Shown: positions 8,737 through 17,511, numbered from the stretch's first letter. The stretch: DNA of 64,000 nucleotides from JACJYC01 sp964558465 (GCA_964558465.1 CAZLEF010000001.1:62001-126000); one strand, 5' to 3'. The notes: generated by a model not told the origin, from the sequence alone. A program made the numbers and translations.

Positions 8737-10911
8737 TTACAACCTGATTTTTATTCCCCCGTTGACCACAAATCCGTCGACCGGCGCGTAAATGTCGCGG
8801 AATACCGGGTTGGAAACCGACCCTGTATAAATGGTATCGAACCGGGTCTGCCGGGTGTTCAGGAAGTTTTCAAAATTAATGAAAAGTGAAAATTTCTCCC
8901 ATATTTTTTCAATCATCAGTCCGCAGATCCAATAGGATTTACCCGTAGCGCCGTCGTTCAATTTTTGCGGGCTGAAATAATAGGCTTCCAGCCCCACTTT
9001 CAGCTTTTCCTCCACTTCATACATCAACACATTGTTCAGACGGTGTTTTGCAACTAACGGGAATGCCGTTGCGTTCCCGGAATAATGTTGCCTGACGTCT
9101 GCAAAGGTATACCCGACAAAAAGCTTGAGGTCGCCATAGGTCAGTTTTGCATTCATTTCAACGCCTTTGGTATCGATAAAGCCTTCAGGCTGCTGAAATT
9201 CAAAAAAACCGGCTGAAACGGGGACCAGGGTCAAAGGGTTTTTCACTTGTGTGTAAAACACCAGCGTGTTGATGCTGAAACCCATTTCATCAGACAACCG
9301 GGTCCTGTAATTGAGGTCAAAATTAAAACCGGCGGATTGTTCGGCTTTGGTATTTTCAACATCGATCGGTAGGACATTCCTGAACTGAATGCGTTCGGCG
9401 TCTTCTGTAAAAACGGTGGGCGTCTTGTACCCTAAACCTCCGCCAAGCCGCAAAGATAAATTTGGATTGACTTTCAAAAGGGCGGATATCCTCGGCAAAA
9501 CAAAAAACCCGTATTCGTTCTGATAGTCGCCGCGCAAACCGGATTCCACGGTCAGTTTTTCGTTGGCATTCCAGGTGTTCTGGACAAATGTCCCGAAGGT
9601 GGTATGGTTGTAGTCGACCGCACCGGAAGCGCCGGCATTGTCCTGGCTGAACTGATCCGTCCAAAGGTTCAGGCCGGTTATCCATTCCGATCTTTCGCCT
9701 TTATGGTCAAAAACCGCTTCGCTGAAGGAAGACCATTGAACGCCGGAAAACCGGAAAGACGGGATCCCGATCGTCCGGTCATAAAAACTGATGCTGTTTT
9801 TAAGCGCCCATTTTGATTGATCGTTTATCTGGTGTTCAAACCCGGATTGTGTGCTGACACGGGTGGTTTTGTTTTTCTCAAAATAACTGTGCACGTTGTC
9901 CCCCTGGTTTTCAATATACCGGATATCGCCGCCTGTCCGTTCTTCAAAAGTGGAATTCAACCCGATGTGAAGGGTCGTATTATCGTTGAAATAAACAAAC
10001 CATTTCGGGTTAAGGGTATACCGCGAAAATTTGGGAATGGCGGTAAACTCCGTTTTTGCGGGGGCGTAAGGCGTCCCTAAATTATACGAGGCAAAAATGG
10101 TTGTTCCGGTTTTTTTGAATTTTTGGGCATAAAACCCGCTGGCGTCCAGACCCAGGGCGGAGGTGCCGTTCACCAAAAAATTTAATTCCCGGTCTTCTCC
10201 GGGTGTTTTTGAAACCAGGTTCACCAATCCTGCAATTGCGCCGCCGCCGTAAAGAGTGGATGAAGCGCCTTTGATGACTTCTACTTGTTTAAGGTCGAGC
10301 GGAACGATCTGGAGCAAACTCAGTCCGCCCGAAAAGCCCGAATAGAGTGGAAAGCCGTCGCGCAGGATCTGGGTATATTTCCCGTCGAGCCCCTGTATCC
10401 GGATGCCCGAGTTATAGGAAGTAGCAGATGTTTGCTGGGTTTGAATGCCGGTGCTTTCGTTGAGCATCATCCGGATATCGCCGGGTTTCATATTCCCTTT
10501 TTCTTCGAGCTCTTCGCCCGATATGGCTTCAACCCGGGTCGGGATATCGGAAATGGTCCGGCTCGAGCGGGTGGCGGCAACCAACACTTCTTCCAGTTCT
10601 TCCCCCTCGGAAGCGGTCAGCAGGATGATCACCGGTTCGGTTTGCAATAAAGGGAAATGAAAGGTATCGGCAAGCTCAACATACCCGATATAGCTGAAAA
10701 CGATTACCTGGCTGCCGTCCGGAATGTTCCTGATTTCCAGGAACCCATCCGCATCTGCGGTTGCACCGGAAGCGGCGCCTTGCAAAGCGGCCGTCGCGCC
10801 GGTCATGGGTTCATTGCTTTCGCTGTCTTTTACAATTGCTTTGAAGGTATTTTGACCATAAACCGGTGAAATCAGCAGAATGGTCAATACGGACAAGAGA
10901 AGATTTTTCAT
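8737..10911 (-). CDS. TonB-dependent outer-membrane receptor
   Basis: A 724-aa protein with a signal peptide ending VYGQN. Residues ~22-105 form a carboxypeptidase-regulatory-like domain (GFLEIRNIPDGSQVIVFSYIGY), residues ~112-235 the plug (LEEVLVAATRSSRTISDIPTR and VEVIKGASSTLYGGGAIAGLVN), and the rest a 22-strand barrel ending in the aromatic-rich strand FVVNGGIKIRL. It imports a ligand using TonB energy. The gene directly upstream encodes a Cys-rich DUF6660-type protein, a pairing often seen near metal genes, so a metal or metal chelate is a reasonable but unproven ligand. It is not an SusC homologue and has no SusD partner. Confidence 0.9.
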   Translation of the reverse strand: MKNLLLSVLTILLISPVYGQNTFKAIVKDSESNEPMTGATAALQGAASGATADADGFLEIRNIPDGSQVIVFSYIGYVELADTFHFPLLQTEPVIILLTASEGEELEEVLVAATRSSRTISDIPTRVEAISGEELEEKGNMKPGDIRMMLNESTGIQTQQTSATSYNSGIRIQGLDGKYTQILRDGFPLYSGFSGGLSLLQIVPLDLKQVEVIKGASSTLYGGGAIAGLVNLVSKTPGEDRELNFLVNGTSALGLDASGFYAQKFKKTGTTIFASYNLGTPYAPAKTEFTAIPKFSRYTLNPKWFVYFNDNTTLHIGLNSTFEERTGGDIRYIENQGDNVHSYFEKNKTTRVSTQSGFEHQINDQSKWALKNSISFYDRTIGIPSFRFSGVQWSSFSEAVFDHKGERSEWITGLNLWTDQFSQDNAGASGAVDYNHTTFGTFVQNTWNANEKLTVESGLRGDYQNEYGFFVLPRISALLKVNPNLSLRLGGGLGYKTPTVFTEDAERIQFRNVLPIDVENTKAEQSAGFNFDLNYRTRLSDEMGFSINTLVFYTQVKNPLTLVPVSAGFFEFQQPEGFIDTKGVEMNAKLTYGDLKLFVGYTFADVRQHYSGNATAFPLVAKHRLNNVLMYEVEEKLKVGLEAYYFSPQKLNDGATGKSYWICGLMIEKIWEKFSLFINFENFLNTRQTRFDTIYTGSVSNPVFRDIYAPVDGFVVNGGIKIRL

Positions 10912-10992
10912 TTGTGGGAATGATTTTGGTTAATGAAAAGGAAGAGTGCAAATTGCTGCAATCAGGGCCCGAATTGGCGGCCCCAATCATCA

Positions 10993-11307
10993 TTAACCCA
11001 CTTTGGGCGGCTGCCAGATTCTGGCAACAAAATCATCTATGAATTGAGTTTTGTAAACATTGACCAAATTAGCCTTGCTGAGGGTCAATTCTTTCAAAAC
11101 CAACCCGGCTGTTGAAAATACAAACCCCGAACAGGCGCCGCAAGTAAAAAACGGCGAACAGGAATTGCAGTCGTCCTCATCCTGATCCTGCGAACAGTGG
11201 CCGGCCTGCGCTGGCTTTATTTCATCCGCGCAGGCATCCTCCAGGCAACAGGGATTTGCCGAAAGGAGTAAAAAGTAAACGGAGAAAATGAAGCCGATGG
11301 TTTTCAC
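10993..11307 (-). CDS. Small Cys-rich exported protein, DUF6660-like
   Basis: A 104-aa protein from the GTG at 11307 (KTIGFIFSVYFLLLSANPCC). A longer frame to 11391 exists, but its extra residues do not resemble a leader. After the hydrophobic segment comes a Cys/Asp/Glu-rich stretch (CCLEDACADE, HCSQDQDEDDCNSCSPFFTCGACSG), and the protein ends with IWQPPKVG. This order and the IWQPPK ending are those I recall for the DUF6660 family of Bacteroidota, whose genes often sit beside metal efflux or TonB receptor genes. The cysteines suggest metal binding or redox sensing (inference). It is 81 bp upstream of the TonB receptor gene and probably in the same transcript. Confidence 0.65.
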   Translation of the reverse strand: MKTIGFIFSVYFLLLSANPCCLEDACADEIKPAQAGHCSQDQDEDDCNSCSPFFTCGACSGFVFSTAGLVLKELTLSKANLVNVYKTQFIDDFVARIWQPPKVG

Positions 11308-11312
11308 GGTTG

Positions 11313-11344
11313 CAAAGGTAATAAATGCCGCACTGTGCGCCAAA
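11313..11344 (-). promoter_or_regulatory. Promoter for the DUF6660/TonB receptor unit
   Basis: On the minus strand a -33 TTTG (11341-11344) and a -7 TACCTTTG (11313-11320) are separated by 20 bp, matching the Bacteroidota sigma-ABfr pattern. The -7 box ends only 5 bp before the GTG at 11307, so transcription would start at or next to the start codon and the message could be leaderless. Confidence 0.5.
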
Positions 11345-11439
11345 TGGTCGGACCCCGGGCAAATACACTCCAAAAAGTAAAGTTTTTGCAAATTTTATGC
11401 TTTCCTTTGCACGGTTTTTCACCTTATAGAAATATAGAT

Positions 11440-12105
11440 ATGTTCCTTTTTATCGGCCAATTGATTGATTTTGTACTTCATATCGACGAGCATCTCCTCG
11501 AAATGGTCAACCAGTACGGGCTGCTGGTATACCTCATTCTTTTTGTTATCGTCTTTGCCGAAACGGGCTTGGTGGTAACGCCTATTTTGCCGGGCGACAG
11601 CCTGCTGTTTGCCGCCGGCGCACTGGCTGCCAGCGCCCAGACGCTGGATGTGACCATCCTGATGGTTATTTTCACCACAGCGGCCGTGCTGGGCAATACC
11701 GTGAACTACGCCATCGGGCGGCACTTCGGGCCCCGCATTTTCCGGATCAAAAGCCGGTGGATCAAAATGGAATACCTCGAACGCACCAAGGTTTTTTACG
11801 ACAAGTACGGCGCCCGGGCAGTGATATTGAGCCGTTTTGTGCCCATTTTCCGCAGTTTTGTCCCTTTTGTGGCGGGCGTAGGCCAGATGGCCTGGGGCAA
11901 ATATATGTTTTATACCATTTTCAGCGCCATTATCTGGGTAGTTCCGATCACGTTGCTGGGGTACTGGTTCGGCAATGTGCCGGTGGTGAAGGAGAATTTC
12001 AGCCTTGTTGTTTTAGGGGTGATCGGCGTATCTTTGCTCCCTATCCTTTTCCACTGGGGGAAAGGGAGGCTCAAAAAAAAGGAATATGAAAAAAAACCGG
12101 AATGA
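11440..12105 (+). CDS. DedA-family membrane protein (VTT domain)
   Basis: A 221-aa polytopic inner-membrane protein. It contains the DedA signature region FAETGLVVTPILPGDSLLFAAGALAA, the motif GNTVNYAIGRHFGPRIF, and the conserved RFVPIFRSFVPFVAGVGQM segment with re-entrant-loop arginines; several transmembrane helices are obvious. DedA proteins are undecaprenyl-phosphate or phospholipid flippases/translocases needed for envelope homeostasis. The ATG at 11440 was chosen because the upstream in-frame extension covers the spacer opposite the DUF6660 gene. Its last 20 bp overlap the AraC-type regulator gene. Confidence 0.9.
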   Translation: MFLFIGQLIDFVLHIDEHLLEMVNQYGLLVYLILFVIVFAETGLVVTPILPGDSLLFAAGALAASAQTLDVTILMVIFTTAAVLGNTVNYAIGRHFGPRIFRIKSRWIKMEYLERTKVFYDKYGARAVILSRFVPIFRSFVPFVAGVGQMAWGKYMFYTIFSAIIWVVPITLLGYWFGNVPVVKENFSLVVLGVIGVSLLPILFHWGKGRLKKKEYEKKPE

Positions 12106-13015
12106 GATCAGGGAATATCACCTCGACCCAACGCTGTTCCGGTTACACAAGGACGAAAAAATCCATAGCGATTTTGGCATGGACCATTCCAATGAGTTGG
12201 TCCAGGGCAGTTTTGGCCTCTATTCAACGGTCAACACAAAAAATAATATCGGGCCCATCAAATCTCAATATTACCGGATCTCATTGGTGAGGGCCGGTCG
12301 TGCCAGTTTTAATATCGGCATTGAGGGCTATCAGCCGGTCGCCGACAGCATTGTTTTCGGCTTTCCCGGCCAGGTATTTTCCCTGTACGACAAAAGCGAC
12401 GATTTCCTGGCGTATTATATGTTATTTACAGAGGAGTTCATGTCGGAATCTGCCCTGTTATTAAAGAGCCTTAACACCCCCTACCCCTTTTTTACCTATA
12501 CCGGCATTCAATGTTTCCAACTGGGGCCGGAGGAAGCCATTGAGATAGAAAACCTGATTTTCAGGATCAACGGGGAAATTAAAAACAGGAAAAGCGATAT
12601 CGTCAGGATCATTCAATTGTACCTTCAACTGATCCTCATTCATGCCCACCGGAGTTATGAACGCCAGCTTTTGTCAAAGCAGGAAACCGCCGTCAGCGGC
12701 AATGCCTTGTTCCGGCGGTTTGTAAAACTGGTGGCCAAACATTTTCTTACCCAACGCAAAGTGACGGAATATGCCCGCATGCTGAACATCAATCCGGATC
12801 ACCTTAGCCGAACCATCAAATCCCAATCCCGGAAGACGGCGGGCGAGCTGATCGATGAGATGATCCTGACCGAAGCCAAAGCCTATCTTCTTCAGACTGA
12901 ATTATCCAACGCCGAGATCGCCTACCGCCTGGAATTTTCAGACCCTTCCCATTTTAACCGGTTTTTTAAAAAACAGACCAACTGCACGCCGCTCCAATAC
13001 CGGAATAAATCATAA
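12086..13015 (+). CDS. AraC-family transcriptional regulator
   Basis: A 309-aa cytoplasmic DNA-binding protein. The N-terminal ~190 residues are a cupin-like sensor domain (YYRISLVRAGRASFNIG, VFGFPGQVFSLYD). The C-terminal ~100 residues carry two helix-turn-helix motifs: VTEYARMLNINPDHLSRTIK and NAEIAYRLEFSDPSHFNRFFKK, ending CTPLQYRNKS as in AraC. The ATG lies inside the 3' end of the DedA gene (20-bp overlap), which suggests translational coupling. The next gene (13110), encoding a SnoaL-like lipoprotein, is a plausible target. Confidence 0.9.
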   Translation: MKKNRNEIREYHLDPTLFRLHKDEKIHSDFGMDHSNELVQGSFGLYSTVNTKNNIGPIKSQYYRISLVRAGRASFNIGIEGYQPVADSIVFGFPGQVFSLYDKSDDFLAYYMLFTEEFMSESALLLKSLNTPYPFFTYTGIQCFQLGPEEAIEIENLIFRINGEIKNRKSDIVRIIQLYLQLILIHAHRSYERQLLSKQETAVSGNALFRRFVKLVAKHFLTQRKVTEYARMLNINPDHLSRTIKSQSRKTAGELIDEMILTEAKAYLLQTELSNAEIAYRLEFSDPSHFNRFFKKQTNCTPLQYRNKS

Positions 13016-13109
13016 TTGTGCCATACAAAGTCGGATAGATGCCATAGTTGCGGCCGATTCTGCCGTGAACTTTGCATTACTGATTTGTTCAATCCAAAAT
13101 TCACGAAAA

Positions 13110-13616
13110 ATGAAATCAATGTTCAAAAACACAGCATTACTGGCTGTTCTTCCAGCGCTGTTGTTTCAATTTTCATGCACAAAAGAAAGCCTTACCATGG
13201 AAGTTAAAAATGAAGCTGTCGTCCGGTCCATCCTCGCTGCTATGGATGCAGGCGCCGCCCAGGAGTTCGACAAGTATCTGGCGCCTGATTTTCAAATTCA
13301 CAATCCATTTCTGCCCAATCCCGGCAACCTGGAGGTGTTCAAGGGGTTGATGCAGGGCCAGAAAGCAGGTTTCCCGGATGTGCGGCACGAGGTAGTCCAG
13401 TTATTTTCAAAAGGCAATCTGGTTTGTGTGCGCGGGATTTTTAAAGGCACGAATACGGGCGCCATGCAGGGCAATCCACCTACGGGCAACCGGGTTGAGA
13501 TTCCCTTTATTTTTACCGATGAATTTGATGAAAACGGCAAGGTGAAAGTGCGGCATGTGCAATTTGACACCGGGGCGTTTAATGCGCAATTGCTGGCGGC
13601 TGCGGCCAAACAATAA
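13110..13616 (+). CDS. SnoaL-like lipoprotein
   Basis: A 168-aa protein with a lipoprotein signal (LLFQFSC, Cys about 21). The mature part has the NTF2/SnoaL-like fold pattern: AAMDAGAAQEFDKYLAPDFQIHNP, VFKGLMQGQKAGFPDVRHEV, VCVRGIFKGTNTG and the final strands HVQFDTGAF. SnoaL-like proteins include cyclases, isomerases and ligand-binding proteins; residues alone do not decide which. The ATG at 13110 gives a clean signal; a start 15 codons earlier would add residues before it. The product follows the AraC regulator on the same strand, 94 bp downstream. Confidence 0.75.
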   Translation: MKSMFKNTALLAVLPALLFQFSCTKESLTMEVKNEAVVRSILAAMDAGAAQEFDKYLAPDFQIHNPFLPNPGNLEVFKGLMQGQKAGFPDVRHEVVQLFSKGNLVCVRGIFKGTNTGAMQGNPPTGNRVEIPFIFTDEFDENGKVKVRHVQFDTGAFNAQLLAAAAKQ

Positions 13617-13680
13617 TCGACAGGCTGCGCCGGAAGAATTCCGGGAAAAGATGCAGGCCGATGGCGGGAGAAATTGAAAA

Positions 13681-14327
13681 TCAGATTTCCAGGTTTGAAA
13701 CGGCGTATAGCGGGAAAGACCGGATATCTTCATAATCCGAGAAATTTTCCAGAGAAAATCGATAGCCGAACGGCTTGTTTTTTTCTTTCAGAAATTGCTG
13801 CAGGCTTTGCATACTGCCTTTGCCGGATGCTTTTATTTCGACCGGAAATAAATCGGCGCCCTGCTGGATGACGTAATCCACTTCGGCATTGGCGTTGGGC
13901 GATTCCCGATGCCAGTAATAAAGAGCCGGTGGGGTAAACGGCGAACCATACTTTACGTATTCCAGTCCCCAAAATTGTTCGGCGATGACGCCTTTGTTAT
14001 GGACGGCAGAATCAGGTTCGAAGAGAAACTCCGCCAGGTTCAGGCCCAGTATCCGCTGGAAAATGCCGGTGTCGAGCAACAACATTTTTCGTTTTTTCGA
14101 GTCAATTTCTGCACCGGCCGGGATGCCGTTGGCAGCCGTATGCGTTACGGGAATGATCCATCCAGCCAATATGAGCAGTTGCAAAGCTTCTTTTCAAGTT
14201 TGTCCCACGATTTTTCACCCGGTATTGAAGCTATGCCGGTGAACTTTATTTCTGCAGTGTTTTCAAGAATTGCGGCGCTGTCGCCGCAGGTAAATAATAT
14301 CTCATCGCAATCCTGTATTTTAGTGGC
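13681..14327 (-). pseudogene. C-terminal remnant of a DUF4143 ATPase-type protein
   Basis: Residues read from 14184 down to 13681 match the DUF4143 C-terminal half of AAA-DUF4143 proteins: ILAGWIIPVTHTAANGIPAG, KKRKMLLLDTGIFQRILGL, GVIAEQFWGLEYVKYGS, LYYWHRESPNANAEVDYVIQ and DLFPVEIKASGKGSMQSLQQFL. The N-terminal AAA+ domain with Walker motifs is absent. The frame has no ATG (only an internal TTG) and is closed by a TGA three codons further upstream. A second frame (to about 14327) reads protein-like up to that point and would join after a one-base shift around 14190. It is therefore called a truncated, frameshifted gene. Intact homologues are often treated as mobile or conflict-associated ATPases. 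Confidence 0.6.
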
Positions 14328-14347
14328 AAAATTTTCAAAAGGATAAC

Positions 14348-15055
14348 ATGACGGTCAACGAAATCATGCTCGAGCTTCAATCGCTTGGCAGCGAAAACAT
14401 TAAAAAGATCCTGTTGAAACACGGCGTTAAAGAACCCTTTTTCGGCGTGAAGATCGAATACCTGAAACCGATTCAGAAGCGGATCAAAAAGGATTACAAC
14501 CTGGCAAAAGAACTCTACGTTACGGGCAATGCCGACGCCATGTACCTCGCCGGATTGATTGCCGACGACGAAAAAATGACCAAAACAGATTTGCAAAACT
14601 GGGTTGTCAACGCCCTTTCTCCCAATATCAGCGAATACACGGTACCCTGGGTGACCACCGGCAGCCGGCACGGGTTCGAACTGGCGCTCGAGTGGATTGA
14701 CAGCGACCGGGAATATATCGCCGCCGCCGGCTGGGCTACCTTGTCCGGGCTGGTTTCCGTTTTACCGGATGAACGCCTGGATATCAACCTGCTGCGGGCC
14801 CTGATGGAAAGGGTTGCCAAAACCATCCACCAGGCCCCCAACCGGGTAAGGTATCAGATGAACAATTTCCTGATCGCTACGGGTTGTTACGTCACCGACC
14901 TGACCGGGGAAATTGAAAAGCTGGTCCCGAAAATCGGTACGGTCACCGTAGACATGGGCGATACCTCCTGTAAAGTGCCCGATGCGCTGGATTATATTTC
15001 AAGGATGAAAAACAAGAATACCCTCGGTAAAAAGAAGAAAACCGTGAAGTGCTGA
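14348..15055 (+). CDS. DNA alkylation repair (AlkD-like) HEAT-repeat protein
   Basis: A 235-aa cytoplasmic protein that matches the DNA-alkylation-repair HEAT-like family: GVKIEYLKPIQKRIKKDYNLAKELY, MYLAGLIADDEKMTKTDLQNWV, WVTTGSRHGFELALEWI and YIAAAGWATLSGLV. AlkD removes N3/N7-alkylated purines without base flipping. The Trp and Asp used in catalysis by Bacillus AlkD cannot be assigned without an alignment, so glycosylase activity is inferred. A short AGGA lies 6 bp before the ATG. The gene ends in a strong hairpin at 15052-15097. Confidence 0.75.
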   Translation: MTVNEIMLELQSLGSENIKKILLKHGVKEPFFGVKIEYLKPIQKRIKKDYNLAKELYVTGNADAMYLAGLIADDEKMTKTDLQNWVVNALSPNISEYTVPWVTTGSRHGFELALEWIDSDREYIAAAGWATLSGLVSVLPDERLDINLLRALMERVAKTIHQAPNRVRYQMNNFLIATGCYVTDLTGEIEKLVPKIGTVTVDMGDTSCKVPDALDYISRMKNKNTLGKKKKTVKC

Positions 15056-15097
15056 TCTTATCCAAAGCGATATGCGCTGCTCTTTGGATAAGGTCAG
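15052..15097. terminator. Hairpin after the AlkD-like gene
   Basis: Two 16-bp arms (CTGATCTTATCCAAAG at 15052-15067 and its complement at 15082-15097, one mismatch) enclose a 14-nt loop. The left arm overlaps the stop codon of the AlkD-like gene. No T-run follows, so this is a likely but not typical terminator; it lies between convergent genes and could serve both. Confidence 0.5.
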
Positions 15098-15161
15098 CGC
15101 CTGCTTGCCTGCCGGAGTGATATTAAGGAACTTCAACGATTCCCAAGGGCTCCGATTTCAT

Positions 15162-16793
15162 TCAATTCAACGGCCCGGCCTCCCCATCCAATACCCGCGC
15201 CTGTTCGCGGTATTCCAGCCAATGCCGCATCAATTCTGCCCGTTTCTCCGGAAAGGCGCCCGACAGGTCGTTCTGCTCACCCGGGTCCGCCGGAACATTG
15301 TACAATTTAAACCGGGCTGCATCCAGCGGATACCCTTCGTTGACCAGCTTCCAGTCGCCCTTCCGGATGACGGCGTGACCGGATTGCTCGAAGGCAAAAA
15401 CGTCGTTCTCTTCGTGCACTTTTTCCGCCTTTCCAGCCAAAAAGGGGACCATCGACCGGCCCTTGAGGGCATAAACAGGCTTCCCGGCCCAGGTTTCGGG
15501 GTAAACAACGCCTGCCAGGTCATACAGGGTAGGCGCAATGTCCAGCAGGGATACAAACCCGGATTGGATGGCCTTCGACCGCCTGACCGGCGGCCCGCAC
15601 ATGATCATCGGCGCCAGCGTGCCGCCTTCTGTGGCATACTCTTTGAAATACCGGAACGGGGCCGAGCCGGCTTCCGCCCATTGGGGGCCATACGACACGT
15701 AAGAGGAGGGGTTGCCCATGTTTTCGAAATCGTTGTTGAAGTTGGCCTGCGCGTATTCCGCAAATGGCCCCGCATGGTAAAAATCTTCCGCCGCCGCGCC
15801 GTTGTCCGACATAAAAATGATGAGGGTATGGTCGTATTCGCCGATGTCTTTGAGGTATTGAATGAGCCGGCCGATGTGGTGGTCGAGGTTGTCGACCATG
15901 CCGGCGTAGAGCTCCATTTTTTGTGCTTCCACCCGTTTTTGTTCATCGGTCAGGGTGCTCCAGGGAGCGACTTTAGGGTGCAGTTTGGGCAGGGAGGCGG
16001 ACGGGCCGACCATGCCTGCTTTTTTCAGTCGCCGGAGGTTTTCTTCCCTCAGCCATTCGTACCCCCGGTCGTACCGGCCCTCGTATTTTTTGCGGAAGGA
16101 TTCGTCCACCTGCAGCGGCCAATGGGGCGAGGTATAGGCGGCGTAAGCAAAAAAGGGTTTGCCGTCGCCTTTGTTTTTTCCGATGTATTCCATCAGTTTA
16201 TCCGTGTAAAATTGGGTGGAATAAGCGCCCGGGGGCCAGTCGGCGGCCTGTCCGTTCTCGGTGTATTTGGAGACGGTTCCACCCAAAACGCTTTTGTTGT
16301 CGGAATGGTTGCCGGCGCCGGGGAGCAGGGCAAAGGCGTTTTCAAACCCCTTGTCGTGTGGATCTTGCCCGGGGGCCGCGCCCAGGTGCCATTTGCCGGC
16401 CATACAGGTATGATAACCGGCGGCTTTCAGCAATTGGGGCATGGTCGCGACGCGGTCGGTGAGGTGACCTTCGTAACCCCATTCACCGGTTTTGCGGTAC
16501 TGCGAACCCATGCCGGCAATATGGTTGTCGTTGCCGGTGATCAGCATGGCGCGGGTAGGTGCGCAGGAGGGGGCTGTGTGGAATCGGCTGAAGATCAGCC
16601 CGGAAGCAGCCAGCCGGTCGATATTCGGGGTGGCAATATCGCTGCCGAAACAGCCCAGGTCGGCATAGCCCAGGTCGTCAGCTACCAGGAGCAGAATATT
16701 CGGCCGGCGGCTTCCAGGGGCCTCTCCCTTTTTTGCAGCAGAACAACCGATAAGGGTCAAAAGGAAAAGAATAGTGAAGACGCGGAGATTCAT
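15162..16793 (-). CDS. Arylsulfatase-type sulfatase lipoprotein
   Basis: A 543-aa protein with a lipoprotein signal (LLTLIGC, Cys17). The N-terminal metal site is NILLLVADDLGYADLG. The sulfatase signature SCAPTRAMLITG contains the CxPxR motif, in which Cys77 is oxidised to formylglycine by a maturase not encoded here. MAGKWHLGAAPG carries the conserved Lys and His, and FMSDNGAAAED the second metal site. The C-terminal subdomain (IRKGDWKLVNEGYPLD) is usual. It hydrolyses sulfate esters at the envelope; the substrate (aryl sulfate or sulfated glycan) is unknown, and no glycan-degradation locus surrounds it. Confidence 0.9.
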   Translation of the reverse strand: MNLRVFTILFLLTLIGCSAAKKGEAPGSRRPNILLLVADDLGYADLGCFGSDIATPNIDRLAASGLIFSRFHTAPSCAPTRAMLITGNDNHIAGMGSQYRKTGEWGYEGHLTDRVATMPQLLKAAGYHTCMAGKWHLGAAPGQDPHDKGFENAFALLPGAGNHSDNKSVLGGTVSKYTENGQAADWPPGAYSTQFYTDKLMEYIGKNKGDGKPFFAYAAYTSPHWPLQVDESFRKKYEGRYDRGYEWLREENLRRLKKAGMVGPSASLPKLHPKVAPWSTLTDEQKRVEAQKMELYAGMVDNLDHHIGRLIQYLKDIGEYDHTLIIFMSDNGAAAEDFYHAGPFAEYAQANFNNDFENMGNPSSYVSYGPQWAEAGSAPFRYFKEYATEGGTLAPMIMCGPPVRRSKAIQSGFVSLLDIAPTLYDLAGVVYPETWAGKPVYALKGRSMVPFLAGKAEKVHEENDVFAFEQSGHAVIRKGDWKLVNEGYPLDAARFKLYNVPADPGEQNDLSGAFPEKRAELMRHWLEYREQARVLDGEAGPLN

Positions 16794-16801
16794 ATCTTTT
16801 T

Positions 16802-16832
16802 TTGGAAATTTGAGTAAATTTAGCTATTTTTG
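16802..16832 (+). promoter_or_regulatory. Promoter in front of the Uma2 remnant
   Basis: TTG at 16802-16804 and TATTTTTG at 16825-16832 are separated by 20 bp, matching the -33/-7 pattern of Bacteroidota. It faces the deleted Uma2 gene and may now drive the haemoglobin gene downstream. Confidence 0.5.
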
Positions 16833-16856
16833 TTTAATTAAAATTGCAAAAGACGA

Positions 16857-17089
16857 ATGACTACCCATTCCGGTCGGAAGCATATCATAGAAGAATTATT
16901 AGCCAAACCCGACGCGGCGCTGGTGGTAGAAGAAGTCCGTACGCAATTGGCCCGGATAAAGCAACAGTGGAGCAATATATCTCCGCAGATCAGGTCTTTA
17001 ATTTGAATGTAAAACTGGCCAATTCGGGGCTTCTCAAGGCCCTCGTAATACCAGGTTTTGAGATAGAAATTTCAAAATTGTTTTCCTGA
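16857..17089 (+). pseudogene. Uma2-family endonuclease gene with internal deletion
   Basis: From the ATG at 16857 the frame reads MTTHSGRKHIIEELLAKPDA and LVVEEVRTQLA, like the N-terminus of Bacteroidota Uma2 (DUF820) proteins, then stops at 17006. A second frame reads YAIGPDKATVEQY and ends LVIPGFEIEISKLFS at 17089, which resembles the Uma2 C-terminus (normally YWIIDPxxxTVEQY, then VIPGFEI). The middle ~110 residues with the PD-(D/E)xK-like core are missing, and the ends join out of frame near 16945. A complete gene would encode roughly 190 aa. The product cannot be an active nuclease. Confidence 0.65.
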
Positions 17090-17130
17090 GTTTGTCTGCT
17101 CATAATAAAAATAACCCCTGTCTGGAACAA

Positions 17131-17511
17131 ATGCAAACAAAACAAGATATCCAATCCCGCGAAGACATTATCAACCTGGTGGACGCCTTTTACCGCAAGG
17201 TCATCCGGGACGATACCATCGGGGTCTTCTTCACCCAGGTTGTGCAGTTGGATTGGGGCCATCATATCCCCAAAATGTACGACTTCTGGGAGACGGTTTT
17301 ACTCAATAAGGCTTCCTACAAAGGAAATACCATGAAAGCTCATGTGGACCTGAACCAAAAGAAACCGCTGGAAAAGGCCCACTTTGACCGCTGGCTGGAA
17401 CTTTTTTACGCCACCTGCGATGAATTGTTCGAAGGGGAAACCACGGAAAATGCCAAAACCCGGGCGCTCTCTATTGCGACGATGATCCGCGTTAAACTGG
17501 TGAATTGTTGA
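17131..17511 (+). CDS. Group III truncated haemoglobin
   Basis: A 126-aa cytoplasmic haem protein. EDIINLVDAFYRKVIRDDTIG is the B-helix region (Phe20-Tyr21), FWETVLLN the E-helix side and KAHFDRWLELF the F helix with proximal His84; FYATCDELFEGETTENAKTRA is typical of group III (trHbP) proteins. These proteins bind O2 or NO or act in peroxide chemistry, often under microaerobic conditions; the physiological role is not settled. The ATG at 17131 was chosen over an in-frame start 13 codons earlier that adds no family residues. Confidence 0.9.
   Translation: MQTKQDIQSREDIINLVDAFYRKVIRDDTIGVFFTQVVQLDWGHHIPKMYDFWETVLLNKASYKGNTMKAHVDLNQKKPLEKAHFDRWLELFYATCDELFEGETTENAKTRALSIATMIRVKLVNC

Noticed and set aside
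15072..16817. Long plus-strand frame opposite the sulfatase
   Set aside because: Antisense to a gene with complete sulfatase motifs; no start or motif of its own.
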